This document shows positions 49,118 to 60,480 of a stretch of 64,000 bases of DNA, piece by piece (position 1 is the first letter of the stretch; every line of letters begins with the position of its first letter). The translations under genes were made by a program, and so were the position numbers. The stretch covers positions 3,774,081-3,838,080 of the forward strand of contig JAPTYO010000020.1 in NCBI GenBank assembly GCA_036873135.1. The letters are read 5' to 3'. The notes below the pieces were generated by a model that was not told the origin of the DNA, ran no database searches, and worked only from the letters and a program-made list of their open reading frames with translations. This DNA comes from Clarkia xantiana subsp. parviflora (taxonomy: Eukaryota; Streptophyta; Magnoliopsida; Myrtales; Onagraceae).

Positions 49118-52106
49118 TCAGTCCGAGTCGTGCCTCCGTTTGTCTTTGTGTTTTCGATGCTTTTTGTCTTCAGATTCATCCCGAGACCGATGCTTCTCCC
49201 TCTGCTGTTGCTTCTCCTTCCTCCTCTCCTCTCGCCTCCTCTTCTTGCTGATGCGCTCATCCTCCAATTCATTCGGCTCAGGCTTTCTCGAAGGTTGTGG
49301 GACCGGAATCGCCACATCATCGACAATGTCACGAGGTGAATCTCCCCCCTTAGCCGCCGCCTCTAAAGAGCTTGATTCTTCCCAAGGTTGGGGTATTCTG
49401 CACAAATGGGAAGCTCTTTACATAAGAATATGCACTACAGAAACCAAAATCATTAGAGAAGAACAAATTCCAGAAAGCGTGAATATTAGGAGTAAAAATG
49501 CAATCTTTATTGCTTAAGGAAACTGTGGGCTGAAACCAAAATCATTAGAGAAGAACAAATTCCAGAAAGTGTGAATTTTGGGAGTAAAATGCAATCTTTT
49601 CTACTTAAGGAAACTGTGGACTACAGAAACCAAAATCATTAGAGAAGAGCAAATTCCAGAAAGTGTGAATATTAGGAGTAAAAATGCAATCTTTTCTACT
49701 TGAGGAAACTGTGGACTACAGAAACCAAAATCATTAGAGAAGAACAAATTTCAGAAAGTGTGAATTTTAGGAGTACAAATGCAATCTTTTCTACTTAAGG
49801 AAACTGTGGACTACAGAAACCAAAATCATTAGAGAAGAGCAAATTCCAGAAAGTATGAATTTTAGGAGTAAAATGCAATCTTTTCTACTTAAGGAAACTG
49901 TGGAATACAGAAACAAAAATCATTAGAGAAGAACAAATTTCAGAAAGTGTGAATTTTAGGAGTAAAAATGCAATCTTTTCTACTTAAGGAAACTGTGGAC
50001 TACAGAAACCAAAATCAATAGAGAAGAGCAAATTCCAGAAAGTGTGAATTTTAGGAATAAAAATGCAATCTTTTATACTTAAGGAAACAGTGGACTAAAG
50101 ATACCAAAATCATTAGAGAAGAGCAAATTACAGAAAGTGTGAATATTTATTAGGAGTAAAAATACAATCTTTTCTACTTGAGGAAACTGTGGACTACAGA
50201 AACCAAAATCAATAGAGAAGAGCAAATTCCAGAAAGTGTGAATTTTAGGAATAAAAATGCAATCTTTTATACTTGAGGAAACAGTTGACTACAGATACCA
50301 AAATCATTAGAGAAGAGCAAATTCCAGAAAGTGTGAATTTTAGGAGTAAAAATGCAATCTCTTCTACTTAAGGAAACTGTGGACTGCCACACTTGGCACT
50401 TAGAAAAGGTAACTATTTTTACTTTCTAGGCGAGTTTAATCAAAGAAAGAGAATAGTACTTTGAATGGCCGAGACCAGAAACACGAACAGCATCAGCATG
50501 GCCTCCTCCCAAGTCCTCTGCAGTTGAGCTTCGTGTCACCAGTTCTTTCAGCTCTTGTTTATCAAGACGATTGCCTTGAGGTCCAATCCAAGAGCTAATC
50601 CAAGAGCCTCTCTCATGGCTTGCTCCTCTTGTTCTTTGATTCTGCGTATCTCTTCTTTTGCAGCCTCCATATCAGCCTTACTTGAAGCCTTATCCCGAGC
50701 ATACCAATTCAGATCCTTCCCTGTTCATTTCAGTTATAAGATAGTTATTTGAAGCATGCAACTACACGCTTTTGCATCATGTAGTTATGTTTAAAATTTG
50801 GTTCACTAAACTAATAATCTCCATTAAGACAGACACCAAGAGTGCATCCACAACTTATTCTTCGAAAAAAATATATTTAAATAGTGATAGAATGAGAGGG
50901 AAAATTTGCACCCAAATAATAATGGCATGGATTCTCAAATAAGAGTTTGGAAAACAAAGAAAAAAACACACACAACCAAGCTGAGGTAACAAAAATTTCA
51001 AAACTTGCATTTTAGATAAACAGGATTTCCTTCATCTTGTATCAAATTCGAATAAAAAAAATTATTGATTTCCTCTTATGATCTTACGAGTCGTTTTTTT
51101 TTTTTTTTTTTTTTTTTGTGTGTGTAAAATCTCGTTTAAGTTTGGAAGACATGGCTAGTACAAATAGACACGATCAATTAAAAACTGATGCATAATATCA
51201 TTCTAACAACTATGGCTAAGTTCGCAAGATATTTTAAGAAGGAACTAACTTCTTAATCCCAATCTTCACCAGAATTGCATCATCACACAACTAAGAAGAA
51301 AAAATAAGTACCTTTTTGCCATCTCCCCACCGGTGCTTTGACACTGTGGCCAATATAGTTTTCTCTATGCTTATCAGCCTTCACGTCATCCCAGCTAAAT
51401 TCTGACCATCAAAAGAAATTGAGAATCAACTTTTTAGCACAACTACTAGAAACAAAATTGATAATGAAATATGACAAGAAATGCAACCGAATCTACTTGG
51501 TCAGTGCAAATTAGGACAATCATTTACCGATAGTACAAAATTATTAGATGCCAGCAGCTATCATCTAGCAAATAGGAAAAGCTAAGGAACACAAAATTTC
51601 AAAGAGTTATGTTCATCTTAAAATCCAGTGTTGACTATGTATAGAGCCCTCAACCTCAAATAGAATACTTCAGATCATATTCAACAACTCAACTTCTCAA
51701 AACTTGCATATGTAAATAAGTAACAAATAGGAGTTGCATATGTTGATACTGCTACTTCTTCATCTAGAACCAATCAACAGTAATCATCTGGTAAAATAAA
51801 GCCCACCTACTGACTTTTTACTTCGAATAAAAGAAAGCAAGAGAAACCACAGCCCTAACCCTAATAATTGAGCACTACCGCGCCACAACACAAAATCAAC
51901 TCCGAACAAGAAACCACCGATCATAGCATTGGATATGTACTACAATTGGTAAAGGAATTCAAATTTAAGAACACACATAGCTCAAATCAAAATCCATGAT
52001 TGTGTAACAACAATCGCATATGAAACAAAAAAGACTGGAGATAGGTGCAGAGAGAGTAATTACGATCTCGGCCACCGCGGACACCGCCTCTCGTCGGGTG
52101 ATACAT
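49118..52106 (-). CDS. MMTAG2-like (multiple myeloma tumor-associated protein 2 homologue), frameshifted in exon 3
   Basis: Exons (minus): 52064-52106, 51312-51401, 50460-50720, 49118-49397. N-terminus [14 protein letters not shown] then [19 protein letters not shown] and [11 protein letters not shown] is the conserved MMTAG head. Exon 3 gives [10 protein letters not shown] and a coiled [16 protein letters not shown] segment. The last exon encodes a Lys/Arg/Glu/His-rich charged tail ([19 protein letters not shown]) typical of nuclear RNA-associated proteins. Family function is poorly defined. In exon 3 the frame breaks near 50590-50605, inside an imperfect 11/12-bp tandem repeat: the upstream frame runs into TGA soon after, while [11 protein letters not shown] and everything downstream is open in another frame. 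So it is a recent pseudogene, an allele, or a sequence error. Confidence 0.8.
49434..50385. repeat. Intronic minisatellite, ~95 bp x 10
   Basis: About ten head-to-tail copies of a ~95-bp unit (core cagaaaccaaaatcattagag ... gcaatcttttctactt ... ggaaactgtggact), with starts near 49441, 49536, 49630, 49725, 49820, 49912, 50010, 50103, 50203 and 50298. Copies differ by scattered substitutions and 1-5 bp indels. It fills most of the last intron of the MMTAG2-like gene. Confidence 0.92.
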
Positions 52107-52275
52107 CTCCTTTGTGAATCAACTGGTCCAATCAATCCAGAAAAGTATTAGTATTCAGGAAACGTGAAGGAGTATACTATGGAGGATGAGGAAGGAGGGG
52201 AGCAGGAAGATTCGCATCGTGATTCGATCAGAGATGATTAATTTTAGCGAACTTGGGCTTTGAATAAGCTATTGG
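51300..52275. repeat. Segmental duplication, source copy (MMTAG2 5' region)
   Basis: Covers exon 2, intron 1, exon 1 and proximal promoter of the MMTAG2-like gene. Collinear with 58677-59575 in the same orientation, with small deletions and substitutions in the other copy. Confidence 0.85.
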
Positions 52276-53107
52276 GCTGTGAACATCTCAATTGATGCCC
52301 TACAAAAAGATCGATTTTAAAAACGTAGTAGCTGCAATTCGTGTTATCGTGCGTGTACACACGAAAAAACATGGTAAGCTTATCTTGTCACTTTTATAAA
52401 CATAAACACGGCGCGGAATTTTCCGTATGTGTTCGTGTCGTGCTATCGTATTGTGTTAAGTTATTCAATTGTTCATGTGTATACAAGATTTTTAAGCAAA
52501 ATCAATATAATTAATTCATATAGCAAAAAAAGTATGAACTAATATGTCATTATTCCTAAGTTTGTAATATACGTGATAAACTCTAAAACTTAAACCACTT
52601 ATTGAAGTTTTAAAAATTATTAATAAATTTATTTTTATTTTTTTCAAAAAATTACTCAAGATTTAAACTTAGTTGCACAATTTTATCGTGCGTGTCATGT
52701 TGTGAAACATAAACACGAACACGACACGAAATTATGCCGTGCTAATTGTATATGTGTTATCGTTCTGCTGTATCCTTACACGAACACGATTTTTTTCGTG
52801 CGTGTTCATGTCGTGTCACAAATCGCCAGCTCAGTATAGTTTAGTCCTAAAATTAGTTTTAAATTGAACTGCAAGATCAATCATTTCGATATGTAATAAC
52901 TTGTTAATTTGTTGGAGGTACAAGATCTTGGCAATTTATTGCAACTTTTTACTATATTGTTTATGATACTATTTTTTTCTTCTATAGTCTTAAAGGTGAA
53001 CCCTATAAGAAAAATTGATATTATTAATGTTATGATACAAATACTAAATGTAGTTAAAAAAATCATGTTTTTCTAAAAGGTTTTTAAATGTTACAATTAT
53101 ATCCAAA
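52276..53107. repeat. Spacer with degenerate CGTGTTCGTG-rich repeat
   Basis: Between about 52330 and 52830, words like cacgaacacga, cgtgtcgtg and tcgtgcgtgt recur in both orientations, suggesting a decayed fold-back or interspersed repeat. No gene. Confidence 0.4.
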
Positions 53108-53116
53108 TATTATAAA

Positions 53117-53649
53117 GGGTTAATAACTAAAAAACTGTCCAAGGTTTACCCTATGTTAAAATTAAGTGTCTGAAGTTTGAAATGTTAAAATAGACTGTCC
53201 GAAGTTTCATTTTTGTTGAAATTTGGTGTCTTTGTGCGTCTTTTCATCTTCATTCCATCATTTTCATCAACCCACCAACCCACTCATAATCCATCACTCT
53301 TTACTTTTCACAAAATCGTCAAATTTCACCTAAAAATTGAACATTAAAAAAAAAGTTTCTAGAAGAGTGGTGTAGAGCCATTTTCCAAGGACAATAGAGC
53401 GATATTTACTTGCCCGGATGTGACCAACTTTTTAGGTGACGGTCTCGACAAGATGACGAGAAGAGAGTGTGTATGAGAGCTCGAATTTGACAGACGGTTT
53501 CGTCGGAATTGACTTCTCTAAAGTAATCACACCGAGACACCAAATTTCAACAAAAATGAACCTTGGGACAGTCCATTTTAACATTTCAAACTTCAGACAC
53601 CTAATTTTAACATAGGGTAAACCTTGGACAGTTTTTTAGTTATTAACCC
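53117..53649. mobile_element. TIR element with perfect 9-bp TSD
   Basis: TATTATAAA at 53108-53116 and 53650-53658 flanks GGGTTAATAACTAAAAAACTG ... CAGTTTTTTAGTTATTAACCC. The arms (more than 100 bp) are close inverted copies. The cleanest Mutator-like signature in the window. No transposase. Confidence 0.88.
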
Positions 53650-53658
53650 TATTATAAA

Positions 53659-54275
53659 ACTAGCAAAAATATGATGTTTGTGAAGCATGCTAGAAAAACC
53701 CCTACTCATTAGCATTCCTTCATCAAAGTACAATCTTTAGTGTGTCAAATTAATTGACCATCATGTAAACATCACTTTCATTATCAAATTTAGAATCATA
53801 ACCTCAAACCTTCCATATTATCCCTTAAATGAACTAACTCACCAGAATAATAATTATATATGCTACATGTACAATGTACCGAAACTATTGGCTAAGATGA
53901 AATACTAAACCACTAACCAATATTATACATGGTCTGATAATTGGTTGGTTTTACAGCCTCGTTTCGGTTTTCCGGTCTGGTTCATTAGCTGCAGGGAAAA
54001 CCATGAGAAAGATGAGCAACCATGGGAACACATACTAAAACAAGACCTGAGAACAAACATAATTAAACAAAACCAAACACAATCTTTAATAAACCCAAAC
54101 ACAAAGACAACATAGTTTCTGACTCAATAACTCTCATACATGACAATACAACATAACTGAACTTATTCAGGACTCAGATACTTGATACGAAAAAGGTAAA
54201 GACCCGACCCGACACAACACGATACATATAATAAAGACAACGACACATAGGACCGGCACATGGATAAACCGAGCC
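53659..54275. other. Spacer and 3' UTR of GIR-like gene
   Basis: AT-rich, no gene recognised. The part nearest 54275 is presumably 3' UTR. Confidence 0.4.
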
Positions 54276-55192
54276 TTAGTTCTTCCTCCTCTTGCACAGG
54301 CCGAAGTTTCCACAGAACTCATCGAGCAAATCGTATGACCCGCAATTGGGACATTTCGGGTCAACATCAGAGACCCTCACATAGATATAGCAGCGAGTGC
54401 ACCCCATCACAACAAAGGAAGGCACGAACTCACCCGAACAAACCTCACCTAGATCTCTCGAAGTGGGAAGTTCGGTGGATATGAGTGAAGATGGGGATGG
54501 TGGAGGCTGAGGTGGTGCTGCTGCTCAATAAGTCGGGTTTTCAGATTCTGGGTTCAGCACTATTGGTTCAAGCTGCAGAACCATGTCCTCATTCTTAATT
54601 GGTTGCTGCACCCCATTCTCCATTTCCTCTCCTTCAAGCTACAAAGCCAAATGCAAAAAAACATTTTTTTTGGCGAAAAAAGGCAAAAGCATAAAAAACC
54701 CAGGAAGCAAAAGTAAAAATTGAGCAAGATTTGTTTATGGAAGTACACCATATAACAACAATCACTTCCACTTCTTTCAATGAACAAGGCTTGTTTAGAA
54801 CATGGTTATATAGTAATAGTACAACTTTGGCTTATTAATTAAAGGGTCATAACTTACTTACCATTTCCGCAGATAAGAAACGATAAAGACTGATACTGGG
54901 AGTAAAAGTGGCGATTTATTTACCGTATTTGAAGTATATGAAATATTAATGAGACTACGTGTTTACTGAGATTGATTGCCATAGAAGGAAGAGATTTTAC
55001 CTCTTTGGTAAGCATGCTTTCCATGCTAGACTGGAGTTCTGATAGGACATCGCTTGAGCTTGAGTTGACTTCTGGCTCGGATTGGACCTGCTGGTTGAGA
55101 TCATAAAGTTTGTGAATCTGCTTGTTGAGATCATAAAGTTTGTGAATCTGCAGGCTAAGATCACCATCAGCACTTCCACTTATTCCAGACAT
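54276..55192 (-). CDS. GIR1-like zinc-motif protein with in-frame TGA
   Basis: Exons 55001-55192 and 54276-54638 (minus); intron GAG|GTAAAA ... TTTGTAG|CTTG in phase 0. Together 185 codons, but codon TGA at 54525-54527 interrupts after NPTY. The N-terminus has DLSLQI, an EAR-like LxLxL motif, and a tandem IHKLYDLN duplication. After the TGA come a Pro-rich linker and VVMGCTRCYIYVRVSDVDPK with CPNCGSYDLLDE, a CxxC...CxxC module like the C-terminus of GL2-interacting repressors, followed by a basic KRRKN end. The likely role (corepressor recruitment) is inferred from those motifs. I found no phase-compatible intron that would remove the TGA. As read, only a 100-aa protein without the zinc motif would be made. 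Confidence 0.65.
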
Positions 55193-56739
55193 GATAGCTT
55201 GCTTCTATAGATAAAATCTAACCAGCTTAATCAGAGAAAATTTGAGATGAGAACCAAGCTGAATCAATCTTCTATATATAGTGGAAAATTTATGCCAAAT
55301 TTTGAAAATTTACACAAAACATGCATCAGATGACAGCAAATGCAAACAAATAAGAGGAGCACTACATGTAATGCTAGTAACTGTTCTTCTGTAATATTCG
55401 AAAAATAAAAAATTATTTTCAAATATGGGAGAGTTGAAACTGCACGGGGAAAAAATAAATAAATGCTGTTTCAATCATAAATTTCCCCTTTGAACAACAT
55501 AAATGTGACTAGACAATTTTGAAGCTTTTACGGAAACGTGTGTTTTTTAATATTTGTTTTCTTTTTGCATATGGAAGTTGGAACGGCTAGAAATGAAATC
55601 GATCAACGTTGAGTTGGCGCTTTTAAAAACTTGATTTGAAAATGGTTGCGACTATGAATTAACATACAAGCAAAAAGTAAACTTGTTTTCATATCCAACA
55701 GTCAAAAGGCAACCTCAATTGTGATTAACCTCATTTCAACCAAACACGCTGCCATATAACCAACTATCGTTTGAAATCCAAATTCACAACATATGTGCTA
55801 GGTGATGATGCAATAAGGGCGAGCAATGGGTTTGGATTTTTTTTTTAAAGACTGAATGTTCACCATTACTAACTTTTCAACATTGTTTTCCTACCTATAA
55901 CAAGCAAAATGCATTATATGCGGTTTTGGATGTAACAGTTATCATGCCAAAATATTTCATAGAGGTTCATCTATAACAAACCACTTTACATATCAACATA
56001 GCAGAATTGATCATGCAACAGAAATAACATCAGGCAATGCCCTGAAGCAAATGGTTTCCCTAGGGCGCGATATTGGGAACATATTAAAAAAACTCTTTGT
56101 TAATGTTGAGAATATAACTTTAAAAACTTAACAGCTTGCTTCAATTTGTACTTGTATAAAGTAATAGTCATGTATGTAAAATCCAAATAGCACTCCCGGT
56201 AAGATTAAGCGGAAATCAATGCATATTAAGTTTTGGAAAAGGAACATGCTTTATTTATCCTGATATATCAAAGCATCATAGGCAAAATTCTCAAAAGCAT
56301 TAATATATAGAAAAATAATAACTATTAGCTATTCCATGTAGTCAGTTTAGTGTACCTCTCCTCTTGAGTCTCAAAATCATGACAGTCTATCTGCTGCCCA
56401 GTTGCCTTCAAACTATACCCTGTTGAAGACGAACAAATTTTATTTTCAAGTTTCTAAAACTTGATGGATAAATAACTGTGAAGATGTATTTTTTAGTAGG
56501 AATGGAGGCCCAGCTTAACTAATAAGTGCACATTTGATAAAGTTTACAATTAGATAGTGTAGGTCAGTTTGTTATGGTGAGGAACAGGAGTTCAGAACTT
56601 CATATGGGGAAGTATTCGAGTTGACAACCGGTTAACCATTTTATATATAAGAACTAGTAGATTTAGGTATTGCACTGAGCCATTTAAGACGGCAAAAGAT
56701 AGGATGCCATTTAGCACTTATGGTAGCTTACCAACATCT
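55193..56739. other. Spacer between GIR1-like and PPR genes
   Basis: Contains the promoter of the minus-strand GIR1-like gene and the 3' region of the PPR gene. One 64-bp segment (56356-56419, minus) is bounded by AACAG|GG and GAG|GTACAC and could be a UTR exon of either gene. Otherwise nothing recognisable. Confidence 0.4.
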
Positions 56740-58653
56740 TTACCAAAAATCTCCGCAAGAGCATCTTCCATCAGCAAAATGGTGAAATATATTTGTGTCC
56801 CTTACAATAATCTCTCTCTTTGTATAGCCTGATGCATATTTCATAAATGAATGGCAATCTACACAGATCCTCAGATTCTTCATAATTCTAATAGCTACAC
56901 CTGTCGGCAAGCACATCAAGCCATAAGCAAGAGCTAGCTTTTCACTGTGATGTCTCAACAATTCTTGCTTCTTCATCTCCTCCACATCATGAAGGTCATG
57001 TGCAGTTTCAGCCCTATAACCAAGCTTGTGCATATCCTCCATTAAGCTATCCAACTTAAGATATATATCAATAATTCTAGGATGGTTTCTTTCACCAACC
57101 AAAAAATAATGGACCTTGTCCTTAATTTCAATCCAACTCTTGCCTTTCTCCTTCTTAACTTCACTTTCTTTAAGTAACTTTCTCGCTTTAGCAACTTCAT
57201 CCCACTTTTTGTCTGCTGCATACAGATTAGACAGCAAGACATGATTTCCAGCATTGTTGGGCTCTATCTCAAACAATTTATTGGCTGCAATTTCAGCCAA
57301 GTCTAGATTTCTATGGATTCTGCATGAACCCAATAGTGACCCCCACATTGATGCAGTAGCATCAAAGGGCATTTGGCCAATCAGAGCATATGCATCATTA
57401 AGCAGTCCAGCTCGACTAAGAATATCAACCATGCATGAGTAGTGGACAACATTTGGCTGAACTTTATGTTCCTCAGTCATTAAGTCAAAATATCTCTGTC
57501 CTTTTTCAACCAAGCCCGCATGACTACATGCGGAAAGAATTGATACATAGGTTAAGTCATTTGGGTAGACACTGATTTGCTGCATTTTCTCAAATAAAAT
57601 CATAGCTTCAACAGTCCTAGCATGTTTTGCAAAACCAGATATCATTGAGTTGAACAAAACAATATTCTTATCTTCAGTATCTGTATAAACTACATAGGCC
57701 TCTTTAATGCAGCCACATCTAGCATACATGTCTACAAGAGAGGAAGCCACAAAATCATTGGAACCAAACCCGGTTTTCCACATAATGGAATGGACTTGAT
57801 TACCTTCAATAAGAGCCGCCATACCTGCACAAGCAGAGATAGCTGAAGAAATAGTGAATTTGTTGTGTTCGAGACCAGTAACTTGCGCCCGGTGAAACAA
57901 TACCAAAGCCTCATCATATAGTTCATTTCTTACATAGCCCGCCACCATTGAACTCCATGTCACTGCACTTTTGTTTTGCAAAAACTCAAAAACTGAACTT
58001 GCATCTTTTATCAATCCACACTTGGCATATAGGTCAAGCAAAGCCGTTCCTACGAATTCATTATCGTCCATGACAGCCTTGATAGCGACAGCATGAAGCT
58101 GTCTACACTCAGGCAATGCACACTTGGCAGCACAGGCACAAACGACGCTGGAGAGTGTGAATTCACTAAAGGGGCTGTTGTCTTCCCTTTGCATCTGCAC
58201 AAAGAGGAGGAGAGCTTCCTGCTGCTCCCCGTTCTGTGCGTGGGAGGAAATCATAGTGTTCCATGATACTAAGCTTCTTTGAGGCATCTGATCGAACACC
58301 TTGCGGGCATCATAGTGGAGGTGGCATTTCGAATACATGTTGATGAGTATATTTGATGTGAGAGTCTCAATGTTGAAACCAAAATGGATGATGTGGGCGT
58401 GACAGGCTTTGCCTTCCATGGCTTGCCCATGTCTCGCACATGACTGCAAGATATAGTGGATGCTTTGGAGAACAGTTCTTGAAAATGGGTGCCTCTCCAC
58501 TGGTGCCTCTAGGTTCTTCAAGGTGTTGGCGGTGGCTGTGGATGAAAGACAGCGGTAGCAGAGACCAAAAATGGAACATTTTTCTTTGAAATGGTATAAA
58601 GATTTCATGCGATAGGAACGGAACGCAGTGCACTGGAGATCAAGGAACCACAT
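56740..58653 (-). CDS. PLS-type pentatricopeptide repeat protein with DYW-type domain (ends DFW)
   Basis: Single exon, 637 aa from ATG at 58653. After a possible presequence (about 50 aa), PPR motifs with recurring [19 protein letters not shown] and [11 protein letters not shown] lead to the E region (GKSWIEI) and a DYW deaminase domain with HSE ([11 protein letters not shown]), CxxCH (C597, C600, H601) and terminal GDFW. It resembles the MEF22/At5g04780 type, but I would not assign orthology. Expected role: organellar C-to-U RNA editing. The open frame continues upstream to 58761 into a duplicated MMTAG2 exon, but that extension has no in-frame ATG. Its 5' region is a copy of the MMTAG2 promoter. 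Confidence 0.93.
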   Translation of the reverse strand: MWFLDLQCTAFRSYRMKSLYHFKEKCSIFGLCYRCLSSTATANTLKNLEAPVERHPFSRTVLQSIHYILQSCARHGQAMEGKACHAHIIHFGFNIETLTSNILINMYSKCHLHYDARKVFDQMPQRSLVSWNTMISSHAQNGEQQEALLLFVQMQREDNSPFSEFTLSSVVCACAAKCALPECRQLHAVAIKAVMDDNEFVGTALLDLYAKCGLIKDASSVFEFLQNKSAVTWSSMVAGYVRNELYDEALVLFHRAQVTGLEHNKFTISSAISACAGMAALIEGNQVHSIMWKTGFGSNDFVASSLVDMYARCGCIKEAYVVYTDTEDKNIVLFNSMISGFAKHARTVEAMILFEKMQQISVYPNDLTYVSILSACSHAGLVEKGQRYFDLMTEEHKVQPNVVHYSCMVDILSRAGLLNDAYALIGQMPFDATASMWGSLLGSCRIHRNLDLAEIAANKLFEIEPNNAGNHVLLSNLYAADKKWDEVAKARKLLKESEVKKEKGKSWIEIKDKVHYFLVGERNHPRIIDIYLKLDSLMEDMHKLGYRAETAHDLHDVEEMKKQELLRHHSEKLALAYGLMCLPTGVAIRIMKNLRICVDCHSFMKYASGYTKREIIVRDTNIFHHFADGRCSCGDFW

Positions 58654-58676
58654 TTTTCTTGTCTTAACGAGATAGA

Positions 58677-59575
58677 AAAAATAAGTACCTTTTTGCCATC
58701 TACCCACCGGTGCTTTGACACTGTGGCCAATATAGTTTTCTCTATGCTTATCAGCCTTCACGTCATCCCAACTAAATTCTGAGCATCAAAAGAAAATGAC
58801 AATCAACTTTTTAGCAAAACTACTAGGAACAAAATTGATATATTTCTATATTCTGAAATAGCAAGAAATGCAACCGAATCTACTTGGTCCGTGCAAATTA
58901 GGACAATCATTAACAAATAGTACAAAATTATTAGATCTCAGCAGGTATCACCTGGCAAAACGGAAAAGCTACGGAACACAACATTTCAAAGAGTTATGTT
59001 CATCTTATAATCCAGAGTTCAGATCATATTCAACAACTCAACTTCTCAAAACTTGCATATGTAAATAAGTAACAAAATAGGAGCTGCATATGTCGATACT
59101 GCTACTTCTTCATCTATAAATAATCAACAGTAATCATCTAGGGCATCTACAAACTACAAAGCGAAACTAATTCATGATCAATGCCTGGTAAAGTAAATCT
59201 CACATACTGACTTTACTTCGAGTAAAAGAAAGCAAGAGAAACCACAACACAAAATCAACTCCGAACCAGAAATCACTTATCATAGTATTTGAGATGTACT
59301 ACAATTGGTAAAGGAATTCAAATTTAAGAACATAGGTAGCTCAAATCGAAAGCCACGACTATGTAACAACAATAGCATATGAAGCAAATGACTGGAGATA
59401 AGTGTGCAGAGAAAGTAATTACGATCTTGGCCACCGCGAACACCGCCTCTCGTCGGAGAATAAGAAGACGAGGAGTATGGACTATGGAGGACGAGGAAGG
59501 AGAGGAGAAGGATTGCATATTCGATCGGAGTTGATTGATTTTAGCGAACTTGGGCTTTGAATAGGCGATTGGGCT
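58677..59575. repeat. Segmental duplication of MMTAG2 5' region upstream of the PPR gene
   Basis: Matches 51300-52275. The exon 2 equivalent (about 58687-58776, encoding [20 protein letters not shown]) keeps the coding sequence. Intron 1 has several small deletions. The exon 1 equivalent (near 59424-59455) keeps the RGGVRGG-coding stretch and GTAATTAC donor, but a deletion has removed the original ATG. The left breakpoint lies within ~25 bp of the PPR start codon. Confidence 0.85.
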
Positions 59576-59658
59576 TTGAGTATGTCAATTGAAGCCCAAA
59601 AAGGATCGATTTCAAGATGGACATAGGGTGAGTTTGGTATGTTTTTGCTTTAGAAAAA

Positions 59659-59720
59659 CTAGCAACTAACCCCGCCCACCGCGCGGAAAAATTCAAATAA
59701 AATTAAAAATAAAAACTTAA
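59659..59720 (-). mobile_element. Helitron-like 3' end
   Basis: CTAG (59659-59662) followed on the minus strand by T and preceded by a GC hairpin (CCGCGCGGTGGGCGGGG). Same signature as the three at 15-19 kb. The 5' end was not found; the Copia LTR begins 60 bp away. Confidence 0.5.
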
Positions 59721-59904
59721 TGTTATGAAAGTAGAGAGGTAATAGAAGAGGAAACTTGAGGATGTCTTATTATCACACATAAGGAGTCCTTATATAGGGA
59801 TTACATATACTTGTGGATGAAATAAATTTAATACTAGGAAAGTCTAAACAAAGAAGATGGTATATACATGTAATATTGAACATCCACTAAATATATTCAT
59901 AACA
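59721..59904 (-). repeat. 3' LTR of a degenerate Copia element
   Basis: About 184 bp with terminal TGTTATGA...TCATAACA, a TATA-like CCCTATATAAGG (minus), and an adjoining purine tract CCAAGGGGGAG. The partner LTR is not in the window. Confidence 0.75.
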
Positions 59905-60480
59905 CTCCCCCTTGGATGTTCATAAGGGAATTATGCCTCGTTAAAACCTTACTAGAAAAAACTCATTGGGATAAAAATCTAGTGAAGGAAAAAGAGTACA
60001 CAATCCATTTTTGTAAGCTGCCTCGTTAAAAACCTTACCAGGAAAACCCGATGGGATAAAACCTTGGTTAAGGGAAAAAGAGTGCAGCGGTATAGATTCT
60101 CCCCCTGATGTTGACATCGCGTAATTTCATTAAGTCGACGCAATCCAATCATGTTCGCCAATATTCCAGATGTCGCAGTCGATAAAGCCTCCTTGAAAAG
60201 ATCCGCTAGATAGTCATATGAACAAATTCGTTGGATGAAGAATAACTTGAGGCGAATGCGTTTTGTATGTCTCATTTGATATAACAATCTTCAACTCGAG
60301 CTATATAACCTGCATTATCTTCATATATATATATACAATATAATGCTACATTTGAAAATTGTGCACTTCCATGTTATAACTTACATTTGTGTAGCAAATT
60401 AATTTAGGTATTGATTCATCATGATATTAAACTCATGGCATTCTTACAATCATTAAGGTACTCAATAGATGTGTTATCTA
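59905..60480 (-). pseudogene. Copia RNase H / pol C-terminus remnant
   Basis: Minus-strand translation shows YEDNAGYIA near 60330, then ADLFKEALSTAT and GLRRL at about 60120-60210, corresponding to the end of Copia RNase H, broken by stops. Non-functional. Confidence 0.7.

Noticed and set aside
49434..50385. CRISPR-like array
   Set aside because: Units are contiguous with no unique spacers, and the host is a plant; it is a minisatellite.
58654..58761. N-terminal extension giving a 673-codon PPR frame
   Set aside because: The frame starts at GTG and has no in-frame ATG before 58653; the extra codons are a duplicated MMTAG2 exon and intron edge.
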